9,378 bases of DNA from an uncultured Muribaculaceae bacterium (GTDB lineage Bacteria; Bacteroidota; Bacteroidia; Bacteroidales; Muribaculaceae), in contig CAJUBL010000084.1 of NCBI GenBank assembly GCA_910584665.1, forward strand, positions 1 to 9,378, written 5' to 3'. Shown piece by piece: positions 1 through 6,531 of the stretch (positions are counted from its first letter, which is position 1; each line of letters begins with the position of its first letter). Both the position numbers and the translations under genes were made by a program. The notes under the pieces are model-generated. The model saw nothing but the letters and a program-made list of their open reading frames with translations. It did no database searches and was not told the DNA's origin.

Positions 1-118
1 CACGGCGTTTTATAACTCCACACTCGTAAAGCATAGCTTCAGCGAGTGTGGTTTTTCCCGAGCCTTTGCTACCGAGCAAGGCTATGTTCTTAAGTTCTTT
101 GGTCTGGTAAATCTTCAT
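1..118 (-). CDS. fusA2: Divergent elongation factor G paralogue (EF-G2-like), N-terminal fragment
   Basis: Only the first 39 codons are present; the gene runs off the left edge. The fragment begins MKIYQTKELKNIALLG and carries a Walker A P-loop, GSKGSGKT, at residues 16-23, followed by LAEAMLYECGVIKRR, as in the GTP-binding domain of translation factors. Canonical EF-G has AHIDAGKT in the P-loop, so this is not the housekeeping protein. It resembles the second EF-G-like protein common in Bacteroidota. In Bacteroides thetaiotaomicron an EF-G paralogue (EF-G2, fusA2) is reported to support translation without GTP hydrolysis and to be controlled by the carbon regulator Cur. Whether this gene is its true orthologue is inference, because the switch II region lies outside the window. 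The ATG at 118 is preceded by A/T-rich sequence and no clear Shine-Dalgarno site. Another translational GTPase of the TetM/PrfC type is less likely. Confidence 0.8.
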   Translation of the reverse strand, partial: MKIYQTKELKNIALLGSKGSGKTTLAEAMLYECGVIKRR

Positions 119-272
119 GTTATTGAGATTTAGGATGAATAAATGACATGATCTCTCGCTGTTTTCCAAGTCACAGCCTTATGATATTGTTGTCGGCCTG
201 TCTATAAACAATAGTGTGTTGAATATGGTTTGGTCAACGTCGGCAGAGAGGTTGTGCTTTGGAAAAACGTTG

Positions 273-304
273 CCAATTTAAGCATCTTATTTCAATCTGG
301 CAAT
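273..304 (-). promoter_or_regulatory. Candidate promoter for the EF-G paralogue
   Basis: Read on the minus strand, ATTG (304-301), a 20-base spacer and TAAATTGG (280-273) approximate the Bacteroidota pattern TTTG-N19-21-TAnnTTTG, with one mismatch in each box. It would give an untranslated leader of roughly 150 bases before the ATG at 118. No better match was seen between 119 and 370. This is a pattern match only. Confidence 0.33.
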
Positions 305-314
305 AATTGACTAT

Positions 315-328
315 ATGTTACAAAACAT
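315..328. promoter_or_regulatory. Perfect dyad ATGTT-ACAA-AACAT, possible operator
   Basis: A 14-base element has perfect 5-base inverted arms (315-319 and 324-328) around a 4-base spacer. It lies just upstream of the candidate promoter of the EF-G paralogue, centred about 55 bases before the predicted transcription start, a position typical of activator sites. A related half, ACAACATG, follows at 335-342. The binding protein cannot be named from sequence; a CRP-family regulator such as Cur is one possibility. Confidence 0.3.
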
Positions 329-373
329 GAATTTACAACATGCTGAAATCCGTACAATGTCTGATAATATGAA

Positions 374-406
374 AGGCCTCTGTCATATGGAGGGTGACAG
401 AGGCCT
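374..406 (-). terminator. Hairpin terminator of the GHL10 lipoprotein gene
   Basis: AGGCCTCTGTCA (374-385) and TGACAGAGGCCT (395-406) form a perfect 12-base-pair stem with a 9-base loop. The hairpin starts 34 bases past the lipoprotein stop codon at 441. On the minus strand the stem is followed by TTTCATATTATC, a weak T-rich tract, so it may act as a terminator or as a 3'-end stabilising structure. It separates the lipoprotein gene from the EF-G paralogue, which lies in the same orientation. Confidence 0.65.
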
Positions 407-440
407 GTGGTGGTGTTCTGATATGCTGAATGGGCTCGGT

Positions 441-1802
441 TTATCTGATGTCGTCTGATATGTAACCGCTGAGTATCATACCCTCGCGCACTTTATCCCA
501 TATATCGGCGTTGATTATATGGACGATGTCAAACATCATCAGTCCGTCACTCTCCTTTACATTCATTGCCATCGATTCCGGCAGGCGGTCGATCTGATTG
601 TAGAGCTGGTCGATCAACAGTCCGCCGAGGAATTTGTTGGGACCGAGTATCTCGCGTAGATGTTTGCAGGAACCCTCGACACAGTACCAGTCGCCGGTAT
701 GTCCCTCAAAGTCTGTTTCATTCCATATCGGGTCGGGATTATTCTCGAAGTCGGCTATGGTTATATCTGTGTAGTAGTTGCCGGTCATATAGAGATCGAT
801 GAGTTCGGCATATCCGGTAGTGTTGTAATCTTTCCGGGCCCATGAGAAAGATGTGGATGGATCGTAGGTATTGGAGGCAAAGTTGACGCCCACTTCATAG
901 TAAGATGGGTACCAGGCTCCGGAGTATACCGAGAAGATCATCTCGGGATCGACTGCTTTGAGTTCTCTGCGGGCTTTGGCGAGGAAATCTGTGATGTTTT
1001 TTGAACGCCAGTATATCCAGTCGTTGAAATACTCTCCTTTGACGATGCTGTCGCGTCCGCTGTCTGTGCGTACAATTCTCATGGCGTCGTCGGGCCAGTT
1101 TTTCAGTTCTTTACCAAGAAATTTCTCAAACTCGCTGCGCGACAGGTCCGAGAAGTCTGCTGTGATGCCGTCATAGCGGCCGCGGTCAAGAATAAGGCCG
1201 TCAACTTCGGGATATTTTGAGAGCATATCTTTCATGATATCAATGATATAGCTCTGGTATTCGGGAATGATCGGATTGACCATGGCGCCGTATTTGTCGG
1301 CCTTATGTTTCATTGCGGTAATGGGGACTATTCCTTTCTCGGGATCCTGAACCATGGTGGCCCAATCGGGATGACTGGTGAAAATCAGTCCTTTGTCAAA
1401 GAAATTGTGTCCGGCACAGAAGACGTTGAGCGAGAAAAGTACTTTCATGCCGCGAGCGTGGGCGAGTTCGATAAAATGCCCGAGATAGTCGAATGTGGAG
1501 TCTGGTTCCACAGTCTCGCGTATACCCTTGTAGCGTGGTGCGAGCTGACTGTCATACATGAGTTCTCCGGTGATAGGGCGCGCGTCTACTGCAAGATGGG
1601 TAAAGCCGAGGTCTGCTACCATATTGACATACTTGTTGATTGTGTCGGCATTATTGAAGCGTTTATAGTTGGCTTCGGCGTCGATCCACATGACGGCAGG
1701 TTTGGTGTCTGATGTCTCGTCAGCCTGTTTCTTTGAACCGCAGCTTATTGATGTGACGGTTATTATGAATGCTGAGAGTAATGATAGATATTTGATTCTC
1801 AT
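441..1802 (-). CDS. GHL10-type glycosyl hydrolase-like lipoprotein
   Basis: The protein has 453 residues. A lipoprotein signal peptide is visible: MRIK, a hydrophobic stretch at 5-20, then Cys21 in SIS-C. The -3 position is Ser rather than the usual Leu, so the lipobox is imperfect. The mature domain starts near residue 37 with VMWIDAEANYKRF, followed by ARPITGELMY (74-83), an FSLNVF strand (123-128), and DGLILDRGRYDG (201-212), where Asp206 lies in the barrel-strand position that holds the conserved acidic residue of such (beta/alpha)8 hydrolases. This pattern fits the family 10-like glycosyl hydrolase group (GHL10, formerly DUF187). The substrate is unknown; an envelope or dietary glycan is plausible given the predicted anchoring. 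The gene lies downstream of nqrF in the same orientation, but a strong terminator separates them, so it is probably transcribed on its own. A catalytically inactive binding protein cannot be excluded. Confidence 0.82.
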   Translation of the reverse strand: MRIKYLSLLSAFIITVTSISCGSKKQADETSDTKPAVMWIDAEANYKRFNNADTINKYVNMVADLGFTHLAVDARPITGELMYDSQLAPRYKGIRETVEPDSTFDYLGHFIELAHARGMKVLFSLNVFCAGHNFFDKGLIFTSHPDWATMVQDPEKGIVPITAMKHKADKYGAMVNPIIPEYQSYIIDIMKDMLSKYPEVDGLILDRGRYDGITADFSDLSRSEFEKFLGKELKNWPDDAMRIVRTDSGRDSIVKGEYFNDWIYWRSKNITDFLAKARRELKAVDPEMIFSVYSGAWYPSYYEVGVNFASNTYDPSTSFSWARKDYNTTGYAELIDLYMTGNYYTDITIADFENNPDPIWNETDFEGHTGDWYCVEGSCKHLREILGPNKFLGGLLIDQLYNQIDRLPESMAMNVKESDGLMMFDIVHIINADIWDKVREGMILSGYISDDIR

Positions 1803-1830
1803 GAATTTGGTAAGTATAATATAGTTAGTT

Positions 1831-1873
1831 GAAAAATCAGTGTGGCAAAATTACTAAAATTTTACCACACTGA
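1831..1873 (-). terminator. Intrinsic terminator of the nqr operon
   Basis: Arms at 1858-1873 and 1837-1852 form a 16-base-pair stem on the minus-strand transcript, with one G-U wobble and a 5-base loop. The transcript then runs directly into TTTTTC (1836-1831). The hairpin begins 74 bases past the nqrF stop codon and ends 28 bases before the lipoprotein start. Stem length, small loop and T-tract together make this the clearest terminator in the window. Confidence 0.87.
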
Positions 1874-1877
1874 CATA
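1846..1877 (-). promoter_or_regulatory. Candidate promoter of the lipoprotein gene, inside the nqr terminator
   Basis: On the minus strand, TAATTTTG (1853-1846) matches the Bacteroidota -7 box TAnnTTTG exactly. Exactly 20 bases upstream lies TATG (1877-1874), three of four for the -33 box TTTG. Transcription would start near 1840, giving a leader of about 38 bases before the ATG at 1802. Only 34 bases separate the end of the terminator stem from the ATG, so a dedicated promoter must overlap the hairpin. The -7 box sits in the loop and 3' arm. Confidence 0.42.
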
Positions 1878-1947
1878 ATGGTTTATTAAGAATTTTAAAA
1901 ACGTATCGTTAATATATTATGTTATGGATCATATAAAATTATATTGA

Positions 1948-3243
1948 TCAGCCGCCGAAGTTGTCGTAATGGATGTTTTCGGAGTCGACGCCGAGCGAGT
2001 CGAGCATCTTATTGACGGCGGCGCTCATCGGGCCGGGACCACACATGTAATATTCGATATCCTCTGGCGAATCATGATCCTTGAGATATGTATCATATAT
2101 TACCTGATGGACAAATCCGGGGGTGTACTTCACGCCGGCGGCATCGGCTTCAGGATCAGGACGGTCAAGAGCAAGATGGAAGCGGAAGTTCGGAAATTCT
2201 TTCTCAAGCTGCAGGAAGTCGTCCAGATACATTACTTCATTCAGAGCCCGGGCTCCGTAGAAAAAATTCATCACCCGGTCGGTGGTCTTCAGGGTCTTGG
2301 TCATATGCATTATCTGTGCACGCAACGGAGCCATACCTGCACCTCCGCCTATCCACATCATCTCGGCCTTGGAGTTGAAGTTCGGATGGAAGTCACCGTA
2401 GGGACCGCTCATAACAACTTTGTCGCCAGGCTTGAGTGAGAAGATATAACTTGATGCTATTCCGGGCATCACATCCTGAAATCCCACCTGTGGTCTGGGC
2501 TTGAATGGTGGGGTGGCTATGCGTACCGTGAGCATGATACGGTCCCCCTCGGCAGGATAATTGGCCATAGAGTAGGCGCGTACGGTAGGTTCCGTATTAA
2601 TACACTTCAGCGAGAACAGCCCGAATTTTTCCCATGCCGGCAGATATTCGTCTCCTATGAGCGCTTTGTCAATATCTCGGTCATAGTCCATTTTGTAGAC
2701 CGGTATCCTGATCTGGGCGTATGATCCGGGGATAAAGTCCATATGCTGTCCAGGCGGAAGCGCAACGATGAATTCTTTTATAAAGGTGGCTACATTGCGG
2801 TTTGATATTACCTCACATTCCCATTCCTTGACATCAAGAGCCGAGGCCGGAACCGTGATGTCGAGATTATCCTTGACCTTGACCTGGCAGGCCAGACGCC
2901 AGTCGTCTTTGATCTGCCTGCGGCTGAAGTGTACGGCCTCGGTAGGCAGAATCTCTCCTCCTCCCGAATGAACCTGTACGCGGCATTGTCCGCAGCTTCC
3001 TTTGCCTCCGCAGGCTGATGAAAGGTATATACCGGCATTAGCCATTGTGGTGAGCAGCGAGTCTCCGGTTCTGACGGTTACTTCGCGGTCTTTGTTTATA
3101 GTGACGGTTACGTCTCCGCTTTTTACGAGATATCTTTTGGCGATGAGTAGTATGGCTACCAGCAACAGTGTGATGGCGAGGAAAAATCCCACGCCGGCCA
3201 GCAGTGTGGGCATCATTACGGATGTTGAGTTCATTATTATCAT
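1948..3243 (-). CDS. nqrF: Na+-translocating NADH:quinone oxidoreductase subunit F
   Basis: NqrF is the cytoplasmic-facing electron entry subunit: it oxidises NADH through FAD and passes electrons to a 2Fe-2S centre. The 431-residue protein has one N-terminal membrane helix (about 12-35). A ferredoxin-like domain follows with ligands Cys78, Cys84, Cys87 and Cys119 (CGGKGSCGQC and later LAC). The FAD domain carries RAYSMAN (223-229) and GIASSYIF (261-268). The NADH domain carries GGGAGMAP (299-306) and YMCGPGPM (399-406). All expected motifs are present and the length is normal. It is the last gene of the operon, 5 bases after nqrE. An alternative start at Met4 (3234) is equally plausible, because Bacteroides homologues lack the MII extension. 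No frameshift is seen. Confidence 0.97.
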   Translation of the reverse strand: MIIMNSTSVMMPTLLAGVGFFLAITLLLVAILLIAKRYLVKSGDVTVTINKDREVTVRTGDSLLTTMANAGIYLSSACGGKGSCGQCRVQVHSGGGEILPTEAVHFSRRQIKDDWRLACQVKVKDNLDITVPASALDVKEWECEVISNRNVATFIKEFIVALPPGQHMDFIPGSYAQIRIPVYKMDYDRDIDKALIGDEYLPAWEKFGLFSLKCINTEPTVRAYSMANYPAEGDRIMLTVRIATPPFKPRPQVGFQDVMPGIASSYIFSLKPGDKVVMSGPYGDFHPNFNSKAEMMWIGGGAGMAPLRAQIMHMTKTLKTTDRVMNFFYGARALNEVMYLDDFLQLEKEFPNFRFHLALDRPDPEADAAGVKYTPGFVHQVIYDTYLKDHDSPEDIEYYMCGPGPMSAAVNKMLDSLGVDSENIHYDNFGG

Positions 3244-3248
3244 GGCCG

Positions 3249-3866
3249 TTAGAGTTTAATGCCCAGGAAGCTCATGAAGGCTATTCCCATCAAGGCTGTT
3301 ATGATGAATGTTATTCCTACACCGCGCAGGGGGCTGGGAACGTTGGAGTAAGATTGTACGCGCTCGCGTATGGCGGCGATAGCCACTATGGCCAGCAACC
3401 ATCCTATTCCCCATCCTCCGCCGGCACATATGGCTGTCCATACACTGCCGAAGTCGCGTTGCTGCATGAACAGAGAGCCGCCGAGTATAGCGCAGTTTAC
3501 TGCTATCAGTGGCAGGAAGATACCCAGCGAGGCATATAGCGACGGAGAGTATTTCTCCACAGCCATTTCCACAAGTTGGGTCATGGATGCTATGACTGCG
3601 ATAAACATTATGAGTGACAGGAAGCTCAGATCGACGTCGGCATATTCGGCCCCGAGCCACGTGAGTGCTCCGGCCCTGAGCACATATGTCTCAAGCAGGT
3701 AATTGATAGGCAGGGTTATCACCAGCATGAAAGTCACTGCGATCCCCAGTCCCAATGCGGTTCTGACATTTTTGCTCACGGCAAGGAACGAACACATTCC
3801 TAAGAAGTAGGCAAAGATCATGTTGTCGACAAATATCGACCGTATGAATAGATTGAAGTTTTCCAT
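3249..3866 (-). CDS. nqrE: Na+-translocating NADH:quinone oxidoreductase subunit E
   Basis: NqrE is one of two homologous integral membrane subunits that form the core of the pump. The 205-residue protein shows six hydrophobic segments (about 14-31, 37-56, 80-97, 108-128, 142-165 and 182-203). Cys25 in LGMCSFLAVS and Cys125 in AVNCAILGG correspond to the cysteines that, with a pair from NqrD, hold an intramembrane 2Fe-2S cluster in the Vibrio cholerae enzyme. RnfA is the close paralogue, but the surrounding nqrA and nqrF identify this as Nqr. It starts 26 bases after nqrD and ends 5 bases before nqrF. Confidence 0.97.
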   Translation of the reverse strand: MENFNLFIRSIFVDNMIFAYFLGMCSFLAVSKNVRTALGLGIAVTFMLVITLPINYLLETYVLRAGALTWLGAEYADVDLSFLSLIMFIAVIASMTQLVEMAVEKYSPSLYASLGIFLPLIAVNCAILGGSLFMQQRDFGSVWTAICAGGGWGIGWLLAIVAIAAIRERVQSYSNVPSPLRGVGITFIITALMGIAFMSFLGIKL

Positions 3867-3892
3867 TGTTGTATATGTCGGATTTTTGTCGG

Positions 3893-4531
3893 TTATTTAT
3901 CCTGAAGGTCCTTGTTGTAGCTACGCTGTATCCATATGATGCACGCTACGACAATCAGTGCCATCGGAGGCAGTATCATCAGTCCGTTGTTCTCATAGCC
4001 ATGTTCGTACATCCAGTCGGGAACAATCTGGTAGCCGAAGAGTGTTCCGCTTCCTAATAGCTCGCGGAAGAAAGCTACGATCACCAGTATTACGGTATAA
4101 CCCAGACCGTTGCCGACTCCGTCGAGGAATGATGGCCAAGGACGGTTGCTCATGGCGAATGCTTCGAGACGCCCCATCAGTATACAGTTTGTTATGATAA
4201 GTCCTATGAATACCGACAGTTGTTTGCTCACATCGTAGGCATAGGCCAGCAACAGCTGGTTGACAATGACAACCAGTCCGGCAACGACCACGAGCTGTAC
4301 TATGATACGTATGTTGGTAGGAATTGTGTTGCGGATGAGTGAGATTATGACATTGGAGAAAGCCAGCACTGCGATCACCGACAGTCCCATGACGATGGCC
4401 GGCTCGAGTTTGGCAGTGACAGCCAGTGCCGAACATATGCCCAGTATCTGTACTATGACGGGATTATCCTTGGAGAGAGGATTAAAGAATATTTTCCTGT
4501 TTGAATTTTTCTCAGCCATGGTTTCAGTCAT
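3893..4531 (-). CDS. nqrD: Na+-translocating NADH:quinone oxidoreductase subunit D
   Basis: NqrD is the membrane subunit that pairs with NqrE in an inverted arrangement and shares its intramembrane iron-sulfur cluster. The 212-residue protein has six hydrophobic segments. Cys33 in LGICSALAVT and Cys116 in ITNCILMGRLEAFA are the expected cluster ligands, and SNVIISLIRNTIP (59-71) is a family signature. The paralogue RnfE is ruled out by context. The start is ambiguous. The ATG at 4531 overlaps the 3' end of nqrC by 8 bases, suggesting translational coupling. An in-frame ATG at 4519 (MAEKNSN) would remove the overlap and make the N-terminus closer in style to Bacteroides homologues. Confidence 0.96.
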   Translation of the reverse strand: MTETMAEKNSNRKIFFNPLSKDNPVIVQILGICSALAVTAKLEPAIVMGLSVIAVLAFSNVIISLIRNTIPTNIRIIVQLVVVAGLVVIVNQLLLAYAYDVSKQLSVFIGLIITNCILMGRLEAFAMSNRPWPSFLDGVGNGLGYTVILVIVAFFRELLGSGTLFGYQIVPDWMYEHGYENNGLMILPPMALIVVACIIWIQRSYNKDLQDK

Positions 4532-5240
4532 TGTTGTTCGTTAGTGTTTCAAGAAATTTCCTGTATGGCGACAGGCAGTTGTCAAGCATGGCGGCGACAC
4601 CCTTGCTGGTGATCGTGCCTCCTGAGATACCGTCGACATAGTCTTCGTTGCCCTGTGGACGTTGTCCGGCCTTGACTACGGTAACCGGTAGGAACTCACC
4701 GTTTTTAAACAGTTGTTTGTTTACAAAACGTTCCTGAAAATCCGGTTTTTCTATCTCAGCGCCAAGGCCGGGTGTCTCACCCTGATGTGAGAAATATGCC
4801 CCATAGATAGTGGTGCCGTCACTGTCAAGAGCTATGTATCCCCATATAGGACCCCATAATCCCTGTCCGTAAAGAGGCAGGATGTATTTGGTCCCTTTCT
4901 CTGTGTCGGTATAGATGTATACGGGAAGCAGACGCCGGTCGGTGTCAGTCTCCTTGCTCTGCTCGGCGATGTTTACGTCAAAGGCTACGGCTGATTCAAC
5001 TGTCTGCCCGTCGGAATTTATGACTATGCCTTTTATGTGTGATTTGAATGTCTCGGCTATCTGATCGGTACTGGTAGCATAACAATGTACTGACGACAGG
5101 ATCTGTGCCATCTTGTCGGCATCGGCATTTTTAGTCTGCTCTGGTTTGAGGGCTGTTGCCACCCATGCCAGCGCGGCGCCCACCACTACTACTAATATTA
5201 TGATATAAGTGATGGTATAAGAGTTTGATTGCTTGTTCAT
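4524..5240 (-). CDS. nqrC: Na+-translocating NADH:quinone oxidoreductase subunit C
   Basis: NqrC is a single-helix subunit whose periplasmic domain carries covalently bound FMN and relays electrons within the pump. From the ATG at 5240 it has 238 residues: MNKQSNSYTITYI, a membrane helix (about 10-31), then the FMN-binding domain. GLWGPIWGY (127-135) and HQGETPGLGAE (152-162) are family motifs. The flavinylation site is DGISGGTITS, with Thr209 the predicted FMN attachment; the usual motif is S/T-G-A-T, so alanine is replaced by glycine. The frame stays open to an ATG at 5282, but that adds 14 residues unlike other NqrC proteins and overlaps nqrB by 29 bases, so the internal start, 13 bases after nqrB, is preferred. 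A flavin transferase of the ApbE type is required and is not encoded in this window. Confidence 0.95.
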   Translation of the reverse strand: MNKQSNSYTITYIIILVVVVGAALAWVATALKPEQTKNADADKMAQILSSVHCYATSTDQIAETFKSHIKGIVINSDGQTVESAVAFDVNIAEQSKETDTDRRLLPVYIYTDTEKGTKYILPLYGQGLWGPIWGYIALDSDGTTIYGAYFSHQGETPGLGAEIEKPDFQERFVNKQLFKNGEFLPVTVVKAGQRPQGNEDYVDGISGGTITSKGVAAMLDNCLSPYRKFLETLTNNND

Positions 5241-5253
5241 AGCTGTGGCTTTA

Positions 5254-6462
5254 TTAACTGTTGGGGCGTGTACGCCGTGCACGGCGGTTGATGTTGCATT
5301 GCACTACACAGTAGTCTATGAGTGGGGCAAGGGCGTTCATAAGCAGTACTGCGAGCATGGCTCCCTCGGGATATCCGTTATTGTATGTGCGTATTATTAT
5401 GGCGATCACACCGACAAGGAATCCGTAGATGTATTTTCCTGTATCAGTGCGTGCGGCGGTTACGGGATCGGTAGCCATGAACACAGCTGCGAATGCAAAT
5501 CCGCCAAGACATAACTGATCGCCTACGCTGAGCATTGATACCGGATAGGCGGGGGTAGCGGTCATATGGGCTATCCATGACATAACAGCACCTCCGGCAA
5601 ACACTGACAGCACAATTCGCCAGCTGGCTATACCCGTGAATAGCAGTATGGCGGCTCCTATAAGGATACATAGGGTTGATGTCTCGCCGAACGAGCCCGG
5701 TATGAGGCCTATGAATAAGTCCCATGTACTCAGTTCTGCTCCGTTGACACCGACCATGTGTATGGCGCTGTCTCCCGACATGGTGGCAACCTGTCCGAGC
5801 GGAGTGGCGCCTGTGAAGGTGTCTGGCAGCGGAGTGCCGACGCCGAGTATCTGGTCATGCGCAATGAAAGGCTTGTCTCCGCTCATTGATGCCGGATAGG
5901 CGAAGAACAGGAATGCACGGGTGACCAGAGCCACGTTGAATATATTGTAGCCAGTACCGCCGAATACTTCTTTGACGAATATTACCGAGAAGGCGGTGGC
6001 TACGGCTATCATCCACAGTGGAGTCTCTATAGGACATATGAGAGGGATGAGTATCCCGGTAACAAGAAAACCTTCCTGAATCTCTTCGCCACGCCACTGG
6101 GCTACGGCAAATTCAATTCCGAGGCCTACGGCATATGATACGAGGAGTTTGGGCAATACGGCCAGAAAACCATACAGCAGAAGAGTCCGGAACGGTCCGA
6201 CTTCTTCGCCGGATGCAAGCCAGTGCTGGTAGCCGGTGTTATACATGCCGAAGACGAGGCATGGAAGCAGTGCGATCACAACAATTATCATCAGACGTTT
6301 CGAGTCCATGGCATCATGTATGTGAGTACCGTTCTGACTCGTGGCAGTGGGTGTGAACAGGAATGTGTCAAAACCGTCATAGACCGAACGGAACGAGTGA
6401 AGACGTCCGCCTTCCTCGAAATAAGGTCTCATCCTGTCAAAGTATCTCTTTAATATTTTCAC
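5254..6462 (-). CDS. nqrB: Na+-translocating NADH:quinone oxidoreductase subunit B
   Basis: NqrB is the largest membrane subunit. In Vibrio it holds covalent FMN and riboflavin and contributes the quinone site and the sodium path. The 402-residue protein has a cytoplasmic N-terminus, about ten hydrophobic segments from residue 57 onward, and the flavinylation motif TGAT at 217-220 (Thr220 the predicted FMN site). FLVTGILIP (132-140) corresponds to the region where Vibrio glycines affect inhibitor binding. VFMATDPVTAART (327-339) is a strong Nqr/Rnf signature, and the end is a basic tail (RRARRTR). RnfD is excluded by the neighbouring nqrA. It starts 69 bases after nqrA; that gap contains a hairpin. 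Confidence 0.97.
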   Translation of the reverse strand: MKILKRYFDRMRPYFEEGGRLHSFRSVYDGFDTFLFTPTATSQNGTHIHDAMDSKRLMIIVVIALLPCLVFGMYNTGYQHWLASGEEVGPFRTLLLYGFLAVLPKLLVSYAVGLGIEFAVAQWRGEEIQEGFLVTGILIPLICPIETPLWMIAVATAFSVIFVKEVFGGTGYNIFNVALVTRAFLFFAYPASMSGDKPFIAHDQILGVGTPLPDTFTGATPLGQVATMSGDSAIHMVGVNGAELSTWDLFIGLIPGSFGETSTLCILIGAAILLFTGIASWRIVLSVFAGGAVMSWIAHMTATPAYPVSMLSVGDQLCLGGFAFAAVFMATDPVTAARTDTGKYIYGFLVGVIAIIIRTYNNGYPEGAMLAVLLMNALAPLIDYCVVQCNINRRARRTRPNS

Positions 6463-6481
6463 AGCTTTTATTGTTGATTGT

Positions 6482-6514
6482 GTCAGGAGATAAATTTGCC
6501 GGTATCTGCCTGAC
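6482..6514 (-). other. Intercistronic hairpin between nqrA and nqrB
   Basis: GTCAGGAGATA (6482-6492) and TATCTGCCTGAC (6503-6514) form an 11-base-pair stem with a single bulged base and a 10-base loop. The hairpin lies in the only sizeable gap inside the nqr operon. No T-tract follows it on the minus strand, so it is not an intrinsic terminator. It could be a processing or stability element that sets nqrA apart from nqrBCDEF, but that role is inference. Confidence 0.5.
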
Positions 6515-6531
6515 TGGTAATATGTCTCTTG

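Noticed and set aside
1969..2439. A 156-codon open frame on the plus strand opposite nqrF.
   Set aside because: Every expected NqrF motif is intact on the other strand, and the antisense translation resembles no protein family I know.
5241..5282. N-terminal extension of nqrC by 14 codons starting at ATG 5282.
   Set aside because: The extra residues are translated from the end of nqrB in another frame and are unlike NqrC N-termini. The internal ATG at 5240 gives the usual short tail before the membrane helix.
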